Of a DNA stretch of 64,000 bases, positions 1-10,629 are shown piece by piece. Below the pieces are notes generated by a model, which saw only the letters and a program-made list of their open reading frames with translations, ran no database searches and was not told where the DNA came from. The position numbers and the translations under genes are program-made. The stretch is from the NCBI GenBank assembly GCA_047967505.1, contig CM106539.1. The stretch is one strand, 5' to 3'. The number at the start of each line of letters is the position of its first letter. The stretch's first letter is position 1. This stretch comes from Dipteris shenzhenensis (Eukaryota; Polypodiophyta; Polypodiopsida; Gleicheniales).

Positions 1-345
1 GGTTTAAGGGTTAGGGTTTAGGAATTAGAGTTTTGGGATTAGGATTTTGGGATTAGGGATTAGGGGTTAGGGTTTACGGATTAGGATTTAGGGGTTTAGG
101 ATTTAGGTTTAGGAATTAGGGTTTAGGATCTAGGGCTTAGGGTTTAAGGGTTTAGGGATTAGGGATTAGGGTATAGAATTTAGGGTTTAGAAATTAGGAG
201 TTAGGGTTTAAGATTTAGGGTTTAGGGTTTAGGAATTAGGGTTTATGGTTTCAAGGGTCGAATTAGGGTTTAGGGTTTGGGGATTGGGGGTTAGAATTTA
301 GGGCTTAGGGTTTAGGGTTTGATTAAATTTTTAAACAAGATCTAG
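1..345. repeat. Degenerate telomere-like repeat block
   Basis: The block is made almost wholly of variants of the plant telomere unit TTTAGGG (GTTTAGG, GATTAGGG, AATTAGGG), all in one orientation with G-rich plus strand. Units are degenerate and interrupted, so this is an interstitial or subtelomeric relic rather than a functional chromosome end. It stops about 40 bases before transposon copy A and may continue to the left of the window. Confidence 0.8.
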
Positions 346-441
346 ATTTTTAAATAATTAATAAAGTAGATTATTGAGAAGAGACTAATGTTCTTTATAA
401 TGGTTGTTATAGCTTGTTTGCAAAGGAAACTCACAAAGGAG

Positions 442-2509
442 ATGGCTACAAAATTTATTCCGAGGATGGAAGTGATTCTATATTGCAAAAGAGAAGTAGT
501 TGCATTCGCTACAATCCATGAAAGTGATCCAAATTCTATTTGTCACTTTAGAAGACTTGGCGAAGATAAGGTGGTAGTTATCGTATCAAGGATTCTTAGT
601 GCACATGTTGAGCTAAAGCATAAGTGTGTGGATATGGAAATCCTTGGAGATGTTATGCCCTATAATACTTCCAACAAAGCATCTATTGCATGGGACAGAG
701 ATGAGACTTATCCAACACATGTCATCAGGAATACAAAGTGCATATTTGGATTTTAGAGTGGGAGATATTTTACAAATGTTATCATTTGCAAATAAGAATG
801 TAGCAGAAGGTCAAGTCTTGGGATTTAAACAAGTGGAACACTGGACATTTGTGCAGATGAGAATTCAAAAAGTTACTGATGATGGTATGGATGATAACTC
901 AATGTCATTGGATGGTCCCTACTATGAGGTAGGTAAGGGTTTGAGATGGAGCATGCAATTTTTAAAGACTCGGCATGTGGTTTTTAATGATAAACATAAT
1001 GTATACTACAACATCAAAGAATTGAAAGAATATGCCAATGTACCAAGTTCTATTCCTTCAGAGATGGATGATTCCAATGCACTCAACTATAGCACTGACA
1101 TCTTATCAAAAGTCGATGAGTTCATTGGTACCGAGAAAGAAAAATATTTCACAAGTGATGCCTTATGGGTGGATGAGTTCATGCACATTGAGAACTTGGG
1201 CAAAGATGTCAAAAGTGATATATTTTCAAGCATGGATGGCTTCATGGATACGGATAAAGTTCTTGGAGTCAAACCAAGTAACGATAGAAATATGGAAATC
1301 ATGCACGATAGTATAATGAGTGATGTTCTCTCTGGAGTAGAGGAGTTTCAAGACTATGGAGTTATGAAATCCATAGAAAGCGCATCAATGAGTGATGTTC
1401 TCTCAGGAATAGATGAGTTTGAAGATCATTCTGGACACTCTATCACCACTGACTATGGAGTTATGAAATCCATAGAAAGTGCATCAATGAGTGATGTTCT
1501 CTCCTCAGGAATAGATGAGTTTGAAGATCATTCTGGACACTCTAATGCCATTGTGACAAGTGGTTCTACGATTGTATCAAAAGTAGGGATGAGATCAACA
1601 AAGGACTATTCGGTATTTGACTTTGATTGTGAAATAGTTAATGTTACAAATGGTTTGACGAATGTATCAAAAGCAAGAATGACTTCAACAAAGGAATATT
1701 CAGTATTTGACTGTCAGAGTGACAAGATCAAGGATGCAACATCTCATGAAAACAACGTGACAAATAAATCTTACAAGGAGAACTACACAAATCCAAATAA
1801 GAATGTACAGAAGGTCCCAAAACAGACATACAGATGCATGAAAAGACAACGAGTCCAGGCAGATCCAAAAAAGCAACCAAAGAGAATAAGAATAATGAAT
1901 GAAGATGTTATGCTAAAAGCAATGCGATCTACATGCTGTAAGCGTATATGTCTGCGATCCATTAACTTACATGACATCAAGGGTTGTAGAGAACATGTTT
2001 GGCAAAGGAAAGGAAGCAGAAGAAATGAATACCTACTCATGAGATTGTCTTGCTTTCTTGTAAATGATAAGAGAAGGAGAAGTTCAGGACAACAGATAAG
2101 GCCTCTTTTAAATGGAAAAAGTATTTGCAATAATGCATATCGCATTATTACAGGATTATCACATGGCACATATTGGAATTTGGCTAAAAAAGCAAAGTAT
2201 GGAGTTAAATTTAACATTCATGGAAACATAGGAAGGCCCAAAACAAGAGCCTCAACGGTTGTAGCAACAGCAATTTTGAAAGATTACATTTATGAAAATG
2301 CTTTACCGCAACCCCATCTATCAGAAATGCATCTTCCGATAGGTTTGATCAAAAAAGAAGTATTTAACTCTATTGGAGAAACACAAAGCAAAGAGGGCAT
2401 GCACCGACATCTTTTCATACTTTGTATACTCTTTGGAAAAAAAGCTTTGGACATGTTAAAATCCCAAAGAGGCAAAAAATGTCAAAGTGCAATGACTGTG
2501 ATGATCTAA
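442..2509 (+). pseudogene. Transposon copy A, N-terminal and central coding part
   Basis: An ATG at 442 opens the same protein as copy B. The first part (442-756) ends early because copy A lacks two bases near 746 that copy B has (CATATTTGG against CATATCTTTGG); the rest continues in another frame to 2509. Residues in the middle carry six degenerate copies of a short acidic motif of the form D-(V/I)-L-S-x-(I/V/M)-D-E-F between about 1108 and 1530. A lysine/arginine-rich segment near 1830-1895 looks like a nuclear localisation signal, followed by a Cys-rich region (CC...C near 1936-1990) typical of the family. Copy A also lacks nine bases present in copy B near 967. Function of the N-terminal domain is unknown; it resembles domains in plant transposon-associated proteins. 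Confidence 0.6.
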
Positions 2510-2528
2510 AGCGAGCACTTGAGAGTCA

Positions 2529-3015
2529 AAAGAAGCTTACAAAAAAAAGAGAGAATTTCATCATGGACTTGTTCGACATTCTAGAATAAAATATTTCTCA
2601 CCCAAATGAGTACATGTGCATTATTGTAGATGGTATGGATCAAAATACAACAACATTACCTCGATTCGTTAACACTCCACCTAGGCTACAAGGAAAATAC
2701 TTTTTAAAGACACATCTATGTGGAGTGTTAGTGCATGGATTTAAGTTTTTTGCAGAACAAAAAGAAGCTTACAAAAAAAAGAGAGAATTTCATCATGGAC
2801 TTGTTTGACATTCTAGAATAAAATATGCATTTTGGAAGAAGCAAGCTATTTCTCACCCAAATGAGTACATGTGCATTATTGTAGATGGTATGGATCAAAA
2901 TACAACAACATTACCTCGATTCGTTAACACTCCACCTAAGCTACAAGGAAAATACTTTTTAAAGACACATCTATGTGGAGTGTTAGTGCACGGATTTAAG
3001 TTTTTTGCAGACATA
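2529..3015 (+). repeat. Internal tandem duplication, period 232 bp
   Basis: The segment 2529-2760 is repeated at 2761-3015. Copy 1 lacks about 23 bases present in copy 2 (near 2837-2860). Copy 1 reads CGA where copy 2 reads TGA in the same codon, so each half has its own damage. The duplicated segment covers the first catalytic-looking motif (IIVDGMDQ). Copy B of the transposon ends inside this segment. Confidence 0.9.
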
Positions 3016-4364
3016 TGGATTGACTCCTTGCATCTACATGATAGCAATCAAGTTGTAACATCCGTCATGAAGGCAATTCACAATGTACATGCAAAAAAAG
3101 GTCGCCTACCAGCAACTTTGAAAGTATAAGCAGACAATTACGGACGAGAGAATAAGAATGTACTCTTTTTTGCATTTTGCTCAATGCTAATCGCTCATAG
3201 AATCATCAATGAGATTGAAGTTGGGTTTTTGTTGGTTGGGCACACACATGAGGATATCGATCAGGTATTTAGCACGGTTTCAAGAGAACTAAAACACAAG
3301 GACATGGAGACGATGGATGACTTGATAAGAAAATGTGGGAGGCAAGTTGGTGGCCATAAGGAAGGAACAATATGCTCAATGGTTGAGAGGATGTATGATT
3401 GGAAGAGCTTTATTCTACCTTTCATACAAAAAGGTCATGATGCCCTGATAGGTCATAGCGCTCCACACTATTTTCACTTTTTCTTAAATGATGAAAAACC
3501 AGTGATGCAATGGCAACACTATTCTCTTGATACAAAATGGGAACCTGAAGAACCTTACTCTCTCTTAACTTCAATCCCGAGCAAAGAAATGCATCCAACA
3601 TGGGCTCCTATAAAAGAATTTAGCGAGAAATCCAAAGGTGAAATAGAAGGCTATAAAACTTTTATTACATACAAAGAGGAAATGCTCCGGAGATTTCCTG
3701 ATTGGAAGCCCTCTTGGAAGGAACACACTACTATTGTAATTAGCAAGACCTACCAATTGATAAAGGACCTTGCAAAAATGCGAGAAGATGATATTAAGGC
3801 AGAACGGCCTTTATTTTGGCCAAATGTTGGTAATGACTTGCGTCCAGCATGCGTCCAGCATGTGGTCTCTTTGAAAATGAGTTCGAATCGTTGCTCCCAC
3901 ATCCATATTGTGGACCCAAGAAGAGAGAGTTTATGCCACAAATAGACATAGATGTCCATTGTTTTGTTGTAGTTCGACCATCGGATGATGAACACGAGAA
4001 CGTGAAGTTTTGGGTTGCGAAAGTAGTTGACGTGAGCATGGATGACCGGGGGACAGCTACAACATTTACAGCAGTATGGTATGAGCCAAGGGGTAGGAAG
4101 GAGAACCAAGATAACAGTACATTGTATAGTAGTTGTTTGAAAAAGGAATGGGTCCTAAACCATGATGCAATTTTAAGACTTTCCACAGAGACAGTCATAG
4201 TATCCTGGAAATCAAGGTCAAAGAAAACAAAGAAGCACATGGGGTATGATGTAGAAGACAAAATAAAATTACCTCAACCAATTATTACGCACATTACAGA
4301 GTTCATAAAGATGCTCGCCCAGGAGGAAGTAGAAGGAGATAGCACAAATGAAGAATGCCCATAA
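2869..4364 (+). pseudogene. Transposon copy A, DUF7869-like RNase-H-type core and C-terminal domain
   Basis: Three plus-strand ORFs (2869-3129, 3184-3945, 3849-4364) are pieces of one protein. The core has IIVDGMDQ, then DNYGRENKN, then LLVGHTHEDIDQVFS; these acidic residues are spaced as in an RNase-H-fold transposase-like domain (inference). The first junction is a single TAA stop at 3127 where the family has Gln, consistent with a C-to-T change. The second is a frameshift caused by an 11-bp perfect tandem duplication at 3840-3861 (unit GCGTCCAGCAT). The C-terminal part has a FWVAKVVDV...VWYEP motif typical of the end of such proteins. Not functional as it stands. Confidence 0.6.
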
Positions 4365-4454
4365 TAACACCATTCAAATATCGAGAAAGAGTGAAGGTGG
4401 TAGTGGTAGTCAGATGAGAGTGAATGAAGATGGTACCCAAGCAACAAGTGATGA

Positions 4455-4560
4455 CAGAAAGGACATTTTGAACAAGCAAATGTTTGGATCGCTCATTTCT
4501 GTGATCATGATAGAAAAGGACATTCAAACAAGCAAATGTTTGGATCGCCCATTTGTACTA
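4455..4560 (+). repeat. Imperfect tandem duplication (about 54 bp)
   Basis: Two adjacent copies of a segment containing ACAAGCAAATGTTTGGATCG, differing by a few bases, lie just downstream of copy A's last ORF. Confidence 0.7.
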
Positions 4561-4572
4561 AACTCATTATAA

Positions 4573-5165
4573 AGGAAATTTTAAATTATTGAAAAGGCCA
4601 CAGGAGATCCTTTGTACAAAGACTCATCCAGAGCAATATTTGTTGTAAAACTTATGATATGATAATGTAAAATTGCAATCATAGCTATTGCTATTTTTTG
4701 GAGTACAAAAGAGGCTTCCATCATGTCTGATGTCTATATAAACCTTTTAATTTCTTGAATATTCAAGAGTGTTATAGTTTTGTACATTGAAAGTAAAAAG
4801 AGTCTTACAGGTCTCTTATGTATACATTTTTAAAATGTTGTGAATCCTCAATAGCATGGTTTTTAATGGATTTAAACTAATAACTCGGATTTTTTATTTT
4901 AAGAATATGATTCTTATAAACAAAAAAAAAAAATTTAGGATTTAATAGTAGTTTTTGCATTATTTGTACAACATTGTAGAGAGATATTATGAAATGTATT
5001 ATGTGAAAATGCCAGAAAGTAAACTTTTGATTCTCGAATGACATTTTCATAAAGTAAACTTTTCATTTGGGAAGGATTTTAAGGAATAGTCCAAAAGTAG
5101 ACATGAGTCCAAAATTAATGAAATAAGTCTTCAAACAAAAGATTCTATTTTCAAAGTCATAATAA
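4573..5165. other. AT-rich intergenic stretch, nothing recognised
   Basis: About 600 bases of AT-rich sequence with an A13 run near 4922-4934. No ORF, RNA gene or repeat boundary could be supported. Confidence 0.5.
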
Positions 5166-5340
5166 AAGAAAGTGGGATACTGAGTTTCTGTCGGCACTCC
5201 GGAGGTGAAGGGCAAACTCAGCCATGACGAAGGCTAGCGCTAAAGGAGAAGGCTAATCAAAAAGTAGTCCCAATCTCTTCATTCAAGCTACAACTGCTTG
5301 TATACTCAATTTATATAACCTTATTATTCAACATATACTC
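5166..5340 (+). repeat. Dispersed repeat R1, copy 1
   Basis: Contains CTGAGTTTCTGTCGGCACTC, GGCTAGC.CTAAAGGAGAAGG and TCATTCAAGCTACAACTGCT. The same string of motifs recurs at 52797-52925 and 53399-53535, and a shorter piece at 43871-43950. No coding capacity and no termini identified; probably part of a non-autonomous retroelement. Confidence 0.8.
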
Positions 5341-5780
5341 TGTAAAGCCCAACATAGTTATATTAGATGTTGCAAAACATGTTTTAAAACTGCCTAAAGA
5401 TGCGAGATAGTGTTCCACAAACTCCTACAAGTCCAGTTGTGCAAGCCCAGAAGAAAAAATCCCAAAGGGCAGAATATATAGAGAATTTCCATTCAATTCC
5501 TGGAATAAATGTGCACAAAATCCCCCAAGAACAAATCTTAAACGAACTCATTCATCTTAGGGTAAACACAAGTCATTCATCTAGACACTAGTCCCTAAAC
5601 TTGATTCAATCGTAAATTTGACCTTTTATTTAAAAATGAGCATGGTTATAACACACGGATATGTAGCTGAATGTGGTATAACAAATTTCCCACAAGGCAG
5701 GATAGCCTAACAGTACTCCAGTCAACATGTTACACATATTAGCAATAATTGCTCCTACCAAGAACTTCGCCTAATGTTCT

Positions 5781-6857
5781 CTAATATGATTTCTTTAAGT
5801 AGTCCGGCTTTTCAATATCAACCTCAAGTTCTCCCCTTAAGACAGACCTCAAGGACGTTTCATTCTCAACTTGTTTTTTGTCAAGCAGTCGGTCTATAAT
5901 ATTCAAGGTTTGAGAGCTATGGCGTAAATAAAAATCAGCTGATAAAATCTTTTGTTCTTCCTGCAATAGATCTCCATGTCTGCCCTGAAACAATAGAAAA
6001 GGATACCAAAGGTGTACGAATGTGAAATCAGGACCTGTGATACTGCTGTAGCCTTCACTCTACTGTACAGCAACCGATGAACGAAATGTATGCAAAAGAA
6101 GCATATTAGGCTGGTGCATAATACCAATCGAGCAATTCTGTCATGGACAGCCTGATGCATAACTATACCGGCTGCAACCGATATATTGAAAGAATCAACC
6201 ATGCCCTCCATCGGAATGCTGCATCTCATATCTGACATCTGCATTGCATCTATGCTGACGCCACTGCAAGAATTATGTAGCCTAAGTTAAGTTTCATTAA
6301 GTTGAAACTTTACGTATTTTAAAAATAGGGCTGTCCATATAGTAAGCCACATAATCCTTCATTTGAAAGAGTTCCCAATAAGCAAGCGGACCTTAACCAC
6401 GATGCAGAGCATGTGCTCAACGTTGTACACTGACCTGTGCTCATTTCCAAAAACCACAGCTGTTGGTATTGACCAGTCTACGTCAAGTATTGAGACCTGA
6501 TTCAAGGAAGAAATTAAAAGAAGTTAAAATTCAGCTCTTTCTCCTGCCAGTCTACCGGTACAAACACCTAATGAGAAGCTTTTCCATCTGACAATCTGGC
6601 TTCCACCCCAAAAACCCTATCATCACGAAATAGAATGGAGAGTACAAAGCCCTTTTAAACTAATACAGTATCATCTCCAACAACTGTCACTGCAATTCGG
6701 TAGCCACGCATCCGCAATGTTTCAAGACACTCCCTTGTGGTATCCCAAAGCTCAGCATCCAGCCATTTCTCTGAGCCCATACTCACTTTCCTATGTTTCT
6801 TGTATCTGCCACATATCGAATTCTGCCACACATCAAGGTTCCTTATAATCCACTGTG

Positions 6858-6891
<34 letters not shown>

Positions 6892-9800
6892 GATGGATTC
6901 CTATGACAGAGGTGAACCCCAGGTTGATACATGGGGCACAGAACTGTGATCTCTCTCTCTCTCTCTCTTAGATGGATTCCTATGACAGAGGTGAACCGCA
7001 GGTTGATACATGGGGCACAAATGTCAGGATTAAAACAATACAGCATATAGAAGATGAGGACCGTCATGCATGACCTGTAGAAGCAAGTAGACAAAGGTCA
7101 CAAGAGAATAAAGGGTTCAAATAGATAACGTAGAGGATTAAGCTCGCACAAGTCTTGGATGCATTCCTATCAATGCATCAGATAGGGACACAACTTACAC
7201 ATGCTAACACCCAGGGACCTGCACAATCTCTTTGAGCAGCCACCCAAAAACTTGGATCACGCCTAAAGGAACTAATAGAATATTGAAAGAAGGTTCTGGC
7301 AGTGTGCATATAAGCAGGTCAGGTCAGCCCCAACAGAACCCCATAGACGTACATGCCTTCTGTTTGACTTGTACAATTGAAAGGAGGTTCTGGCAATGGT
7401 ATATCTGTTAGAGGTGACATCTCCTGTATCATACACTGAGGACCTTGGTTGTGGGTCTGCCCGCCCATGTGACGGATAGTGAGGGCTTGCTTGTGGGTTG
7501 TAAGGGGGGGTTGTCTTGATGGCTGCTCAGTCCAGAACGTGGGGGGGTGTACAGAGCATGTGCAGGGGTGTACGGAGCCCGTACCAGGTCGCCATCATGC
7601 CATATCTGCTGCTGACTGATCCAGAGGGGTGCGGGGCTGTTTGTGCCTGCCCCCGGGCCCATTGCTCTCTCTCTCCATTGTAGTTAAGTTCTGCTGCACT
7701 TCTCACATGGTAGCAGAGCCAAAGGTTGGCTAGTGACCTATGCTATGTAGAGGGCCTGGAACCAGCATGCTGTGAAGGGTTTTTGTGTGCCATTTGAAGC
7801 TGTTTCGAAGAGAAGGATAAGGAGGTACGGACTGTTTGGGAGTACAGAAAAAAGGGTAATTACTTTGAAGGGTGTTTTCAGATCTAAGAGGTGGTGTTTG
7901 TAAGGGCCAGCCAGCAGGAGCTTGCAGGTAATGTATGCAGCAAGTTTTCTTTCTTGTCTCTTGCTAAAAGCAATCTCCTATCTTCCTCCTTCGTACCCCT
8001 TTCTTGTTAGTAAGTGCAAGCCAATAAATAGACAGTGCATCCAAGACAAATATAGAAGCCACAGAAGCCCCCAGGCTCATTGTACGGCTGCCACCAGGCC
8101 GCCTTGATGCCGCCTAGGTCGTGCCTTTGTTGCGTGGTCAACCTGGCCACCAACCACGGTCACCATACCCGACCAGCAGGGTGGATATACCCGACCTTGG
8201 GTCGGCCCCTGGTCTGTCAGGATACCCTCCTCCAATGGGCAGGAGGGGGACCACATATATAGGGCCCCCTCCCCTCATTGTTTCCCATCTCATTGTGGAG
8301 TCCTCAGTCCATCTTTGAGTAGAGGTTTTCCCCCAGCAGAGGCGGGGTTTTCTCCTGAGATCCTTCTGTAGTCTCTCTTGTTTCTCTCCTTTCCAGTTCA
8401 GCTTCCTCTCTCTCTCCATTGTTGTTCAGTTCCACTGCACTTCTCACAATATCACCAGGTCACATCAGCCTCAACCCAACCTCATCTAGAGCTGTTTCTA
8501 ACTTGGCTTTGACAAACTTAGTTTCTGTTTGCTGTCTCATAGATCCTCTTGGGTCTCCAGTGGACATTAATAGAGTCCTTTCATTTTCATTTCTCTCTCT
8601 CTCTCAACAAGCTGCCTCTTTGGTGAACCAGTCAAACAGCTAGGATCATAATTGAAGGAGTTATTAGAGCACTGGAACAAAATTATCGATATGGCACACG
8701 GGCTAGACAGGCAAGTACAAATCACATAGACAAATTCAGAACGTTATGTCGAAATGTGCAGATGTACATCCAACTGCTTTTCACAACAATGCCTGCAGTA
8801 TCTTCCAAAAAGCTTCCCAAGGGAGCTTGTGGAGCTTCTCGTTGATCAAGAGGGAGTTGGCCCATGGTGCATCATTGGGGTGTTGGAGCAGTAGGGTCAA
8901 TGCCTACTTATGACGTCTACATGAGATCAACAAAGGGTCTTTTCACTGTGTAGGGTACATGGATATGAGAGGTGCCATGTGGCACAGTATGAAGGTGCCA
9001 CGTGCGTAGCATGCGCAGCAAGAAAGACTGCCCAATGAGCTTCATGCGGAGCTGGTAAATGGGCAGCCACGTCATCTTGATAGCAAGCCATCTGTAAATC
9101 TGTGAGTGGACCTTGAGGGCTACTGATTTGGCAATTTTGTGCCGTGAGCTGGCTTGGCTGTGATAGGGTGCCACAACCGTTTTGTAGCATGATCTCTCCT
9201 TGCAATTGCCGCCAACTATTGGGCTCACAAATATGGGCTCTCTAAAAGGATGCAGCTCAGACATACAGTAGCAGTCTGTTCACAGCATATGTAGAAATGC
9301 AGGTGATAATGATGGCATTTTGAAAGGCCCAGCAGAGGGGCCGAGTCATCCTTTGGGCGGTTGAAGGCAGTTGGTCCAGAGGTGGTTGACTAGTTGGTCC
9401 CGACTCCCCAGCAATTTCGGCATGCACACCCACTCCTTTTTCTTCTCAGACATTACAATTCATCATCTCCAACATGCACAGCAGGGACTAGCTACTCTAA
9501 CATCCACAGACTTCATCAGTACCCAAGGTGGGTGTGAGACTATGCTTACAGAGTAGTAATTTGATGTCTTCACTTAACGTGCAATAATCATGCATGCAAC
9601 GAGGATAATTTGGATGGATCATTGCTAGCCTGTTTTTTTGCTTTGATTGCAATAAAAGAGCCTACCTTTTGTTTGGCTCATTCGAAATGACATGCACTGA
9701 CTGGAATCCAAGTGCATCTGCAGATCTGCAAACAGCAGCTATATTTCCAAGATCAATAAGGCCTTCCATTACAGGACATACAGAGTATGTTCGGTTTGCT

Positions 9801-10629
9801 GCAACTCTCTCAATTTTTTCTTTTCTTTCTTCCGATAGAAAAGGACCCAGCATCTGTATAATTTCTGAGCTAGTAGCGGTTGAATCCTTAACCCTGAACT
9901 CATCCAAATAAGGAAACCATCGCACATTGTGACTATCTTGATTACTAGGGAGAGGATGATTAACATTTGAGGCTCCATTCACTTGAGAGCATCTCTTTGT
10001 CCTGGTACATTGTGTAGCTTGGACATTCGAATCTGCATGAAATCCTGTGATTGGATCACTTGAGCTGCCAGCATTGCCAGATCCTGTAAAGAAACAGTAG
10101 CAGTGCAAACATGGAGATTAAAGAACTAATGCTTGGGCTACATAGAAACCCGCCTCCAGACCTCATGTCCCTGACGAGACGTTGGACAATGCAAACGACG
10201 TTTCTTTGAGGAGCGCAGACCGAATTTCTCCAAATGGTATAGTTGACCCACATCATTCACTCATTTGAATACAAGGGAGGTACAGCTACAAGCACTCTCT
10301 CGTCTCCTAACACCTCCACCGCTTTTATTGCGAGTCGTAAAAGTCATATTTTGTACTGATTTTGCCGGGAAAAGGACGAGATTATTGAGCAAACATGCTT
10401 GAAGAACAAATCTGCCATGACCTGAAGCAGGGCCTGGAGCAACGAGAGGTGAAGAGGGCAGGCGTGGGGTCCAAGAGAGGTGTCTGGAGACGACGCAAAG
10501 AGGAGGAGGAGGAGGCAAGCGGCAATGGTGAGCAAGGCGAGGATGGCAACAATAACAAGAAGAAGAACAAGCCAGTCCTGCAATGGACCTCACCAACGGA
10601 AAAGCTCCTGCCCTGCTCATTGCACGCAT
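5781..10629 (-). CDS. SpoU/TrmH-family tRNA/rRNA 2'-O-ribose methyltransferase, six exons
   Basis: SPOUT-class enzymes of this family transfer methyl from SAM to ribose 2'-OH in tRNA or rRNA. Exons on the minus strand are 10629-10314, 10083-9666, 6805-6667, 6496-6435, 6263-6125 and 5984-5781, all with GT-AG boundaries; phases agree and give 425 residues. SpoU motif 1 is at the end of exon 2 (YSVCPVMEG...NIAAVCRSADALG, with the conserved Arg), GSEKW in exon 3, motif 2 across exons 4-5 (GNEHSGVS; many plant homologues have GNEGRGIS) and motif 3 in exon 5 (IPMEGMVDSFNISVAAG, with the Pro and Ser-Asn-x-Ser residues). The first ~80 residues are rich in Ser, Arg, Leu and Pro and could be an organelle transit peptide (inference). 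The start ATG at 10629 is my choice; an in-frame upstream start at 10707 is possible. Exon 1 is the least certain part. Substrate unknown. Confidence 0.87.
6860..7020. repeat. (CT)n tracts and duplicated 50-bp segment in SpoU intron 2
   Basis: Two copies of a segment starting GATGGATTCCTATGACAGAG and ending ATGGGGCACA (about 6892-6941 and 6971-7019) each follow a (CT)n run, at 6861-6888 and about 6951-6969. The pair looks like one duplication that included the microsatellite. Confidence 0.85.
7406..8448 (+). mobile_element. Small LTR retrotransposon relic in SpoU intron 2
   Basis: The element starts TGTTAGAGG and ends CTTCTCACA and is flanked by a 5-bp duplication ATATC (7401-7405 and 8449-8453). 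A first terminal repeat (7406-7707) ends CTGCACTTCTCACA and is followed at once by TGGTAGCAGAGCC (7708-7720), a primer-binding-site variant. The right end repeats the terminal 37 bp. The two ends are otherwise diverged or rearranged and no gag-pol is left. Its outer sequence matches the solo LTR at 61511-62341 in opposite orientation (TATATA box region, shared CTGCTGGGG/CCCCAGCAG stretch). The element is antisense to the host gene. Confidence 0.75.
8590..8800 (+). repeat. Dispersed repeat R3, LINE 5'-region fragment
   Basis: After a short (CT)n run, the segment with AACAGCTAGGATCATA and GATATGGCACA aligns by eye with 46240-46380, which lies upstream of the LINE-2 ORF1-like coding region. It is therefore probably a 5' fragment of that LINE family. 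Confidence 0.6.
9440..9545 (+). repeat. Dispersed repeat R2, diverged fragment
   Basis: Carries CAGCAGGGACTAGCTACT followed by ACATCC, CATCAG, GGTGGGTGTGAGACTATGCT. These match, with differences, the R2 repeats at 52650, 53210, 53815 and 62340. It lies in SpoU intron 2. Confidence 0.7.

Larger units (their letters stand above)
388..4572 (+). mobile_element. Copy A of a DUF7869-type transposon-like gene, decayed
   Basis: This region codes for a multi-domain protein in several plus-strand frames and is repeated, inverted, at 20413-25105. In order it encodes an N-terminal domain, acidic repeats, a basic NLS-like stretch, a Cys-rich region, then an RNase-H-like core with MDQ and GHTHEDID motifs and a C-terminal W/Y-rich domain. 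I recognise the C-terminal layout as DUF7869-like from memory; this was not searched. The reading frame is broken by a 2-bp deletion, an 11-bp tandem duplication, a 232-bp internal duplication and nonsense changes, so the copy is dead. Terminal inverted repeats and target duplications were not found; the outer ends are approximate. Confidence 0.65.
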
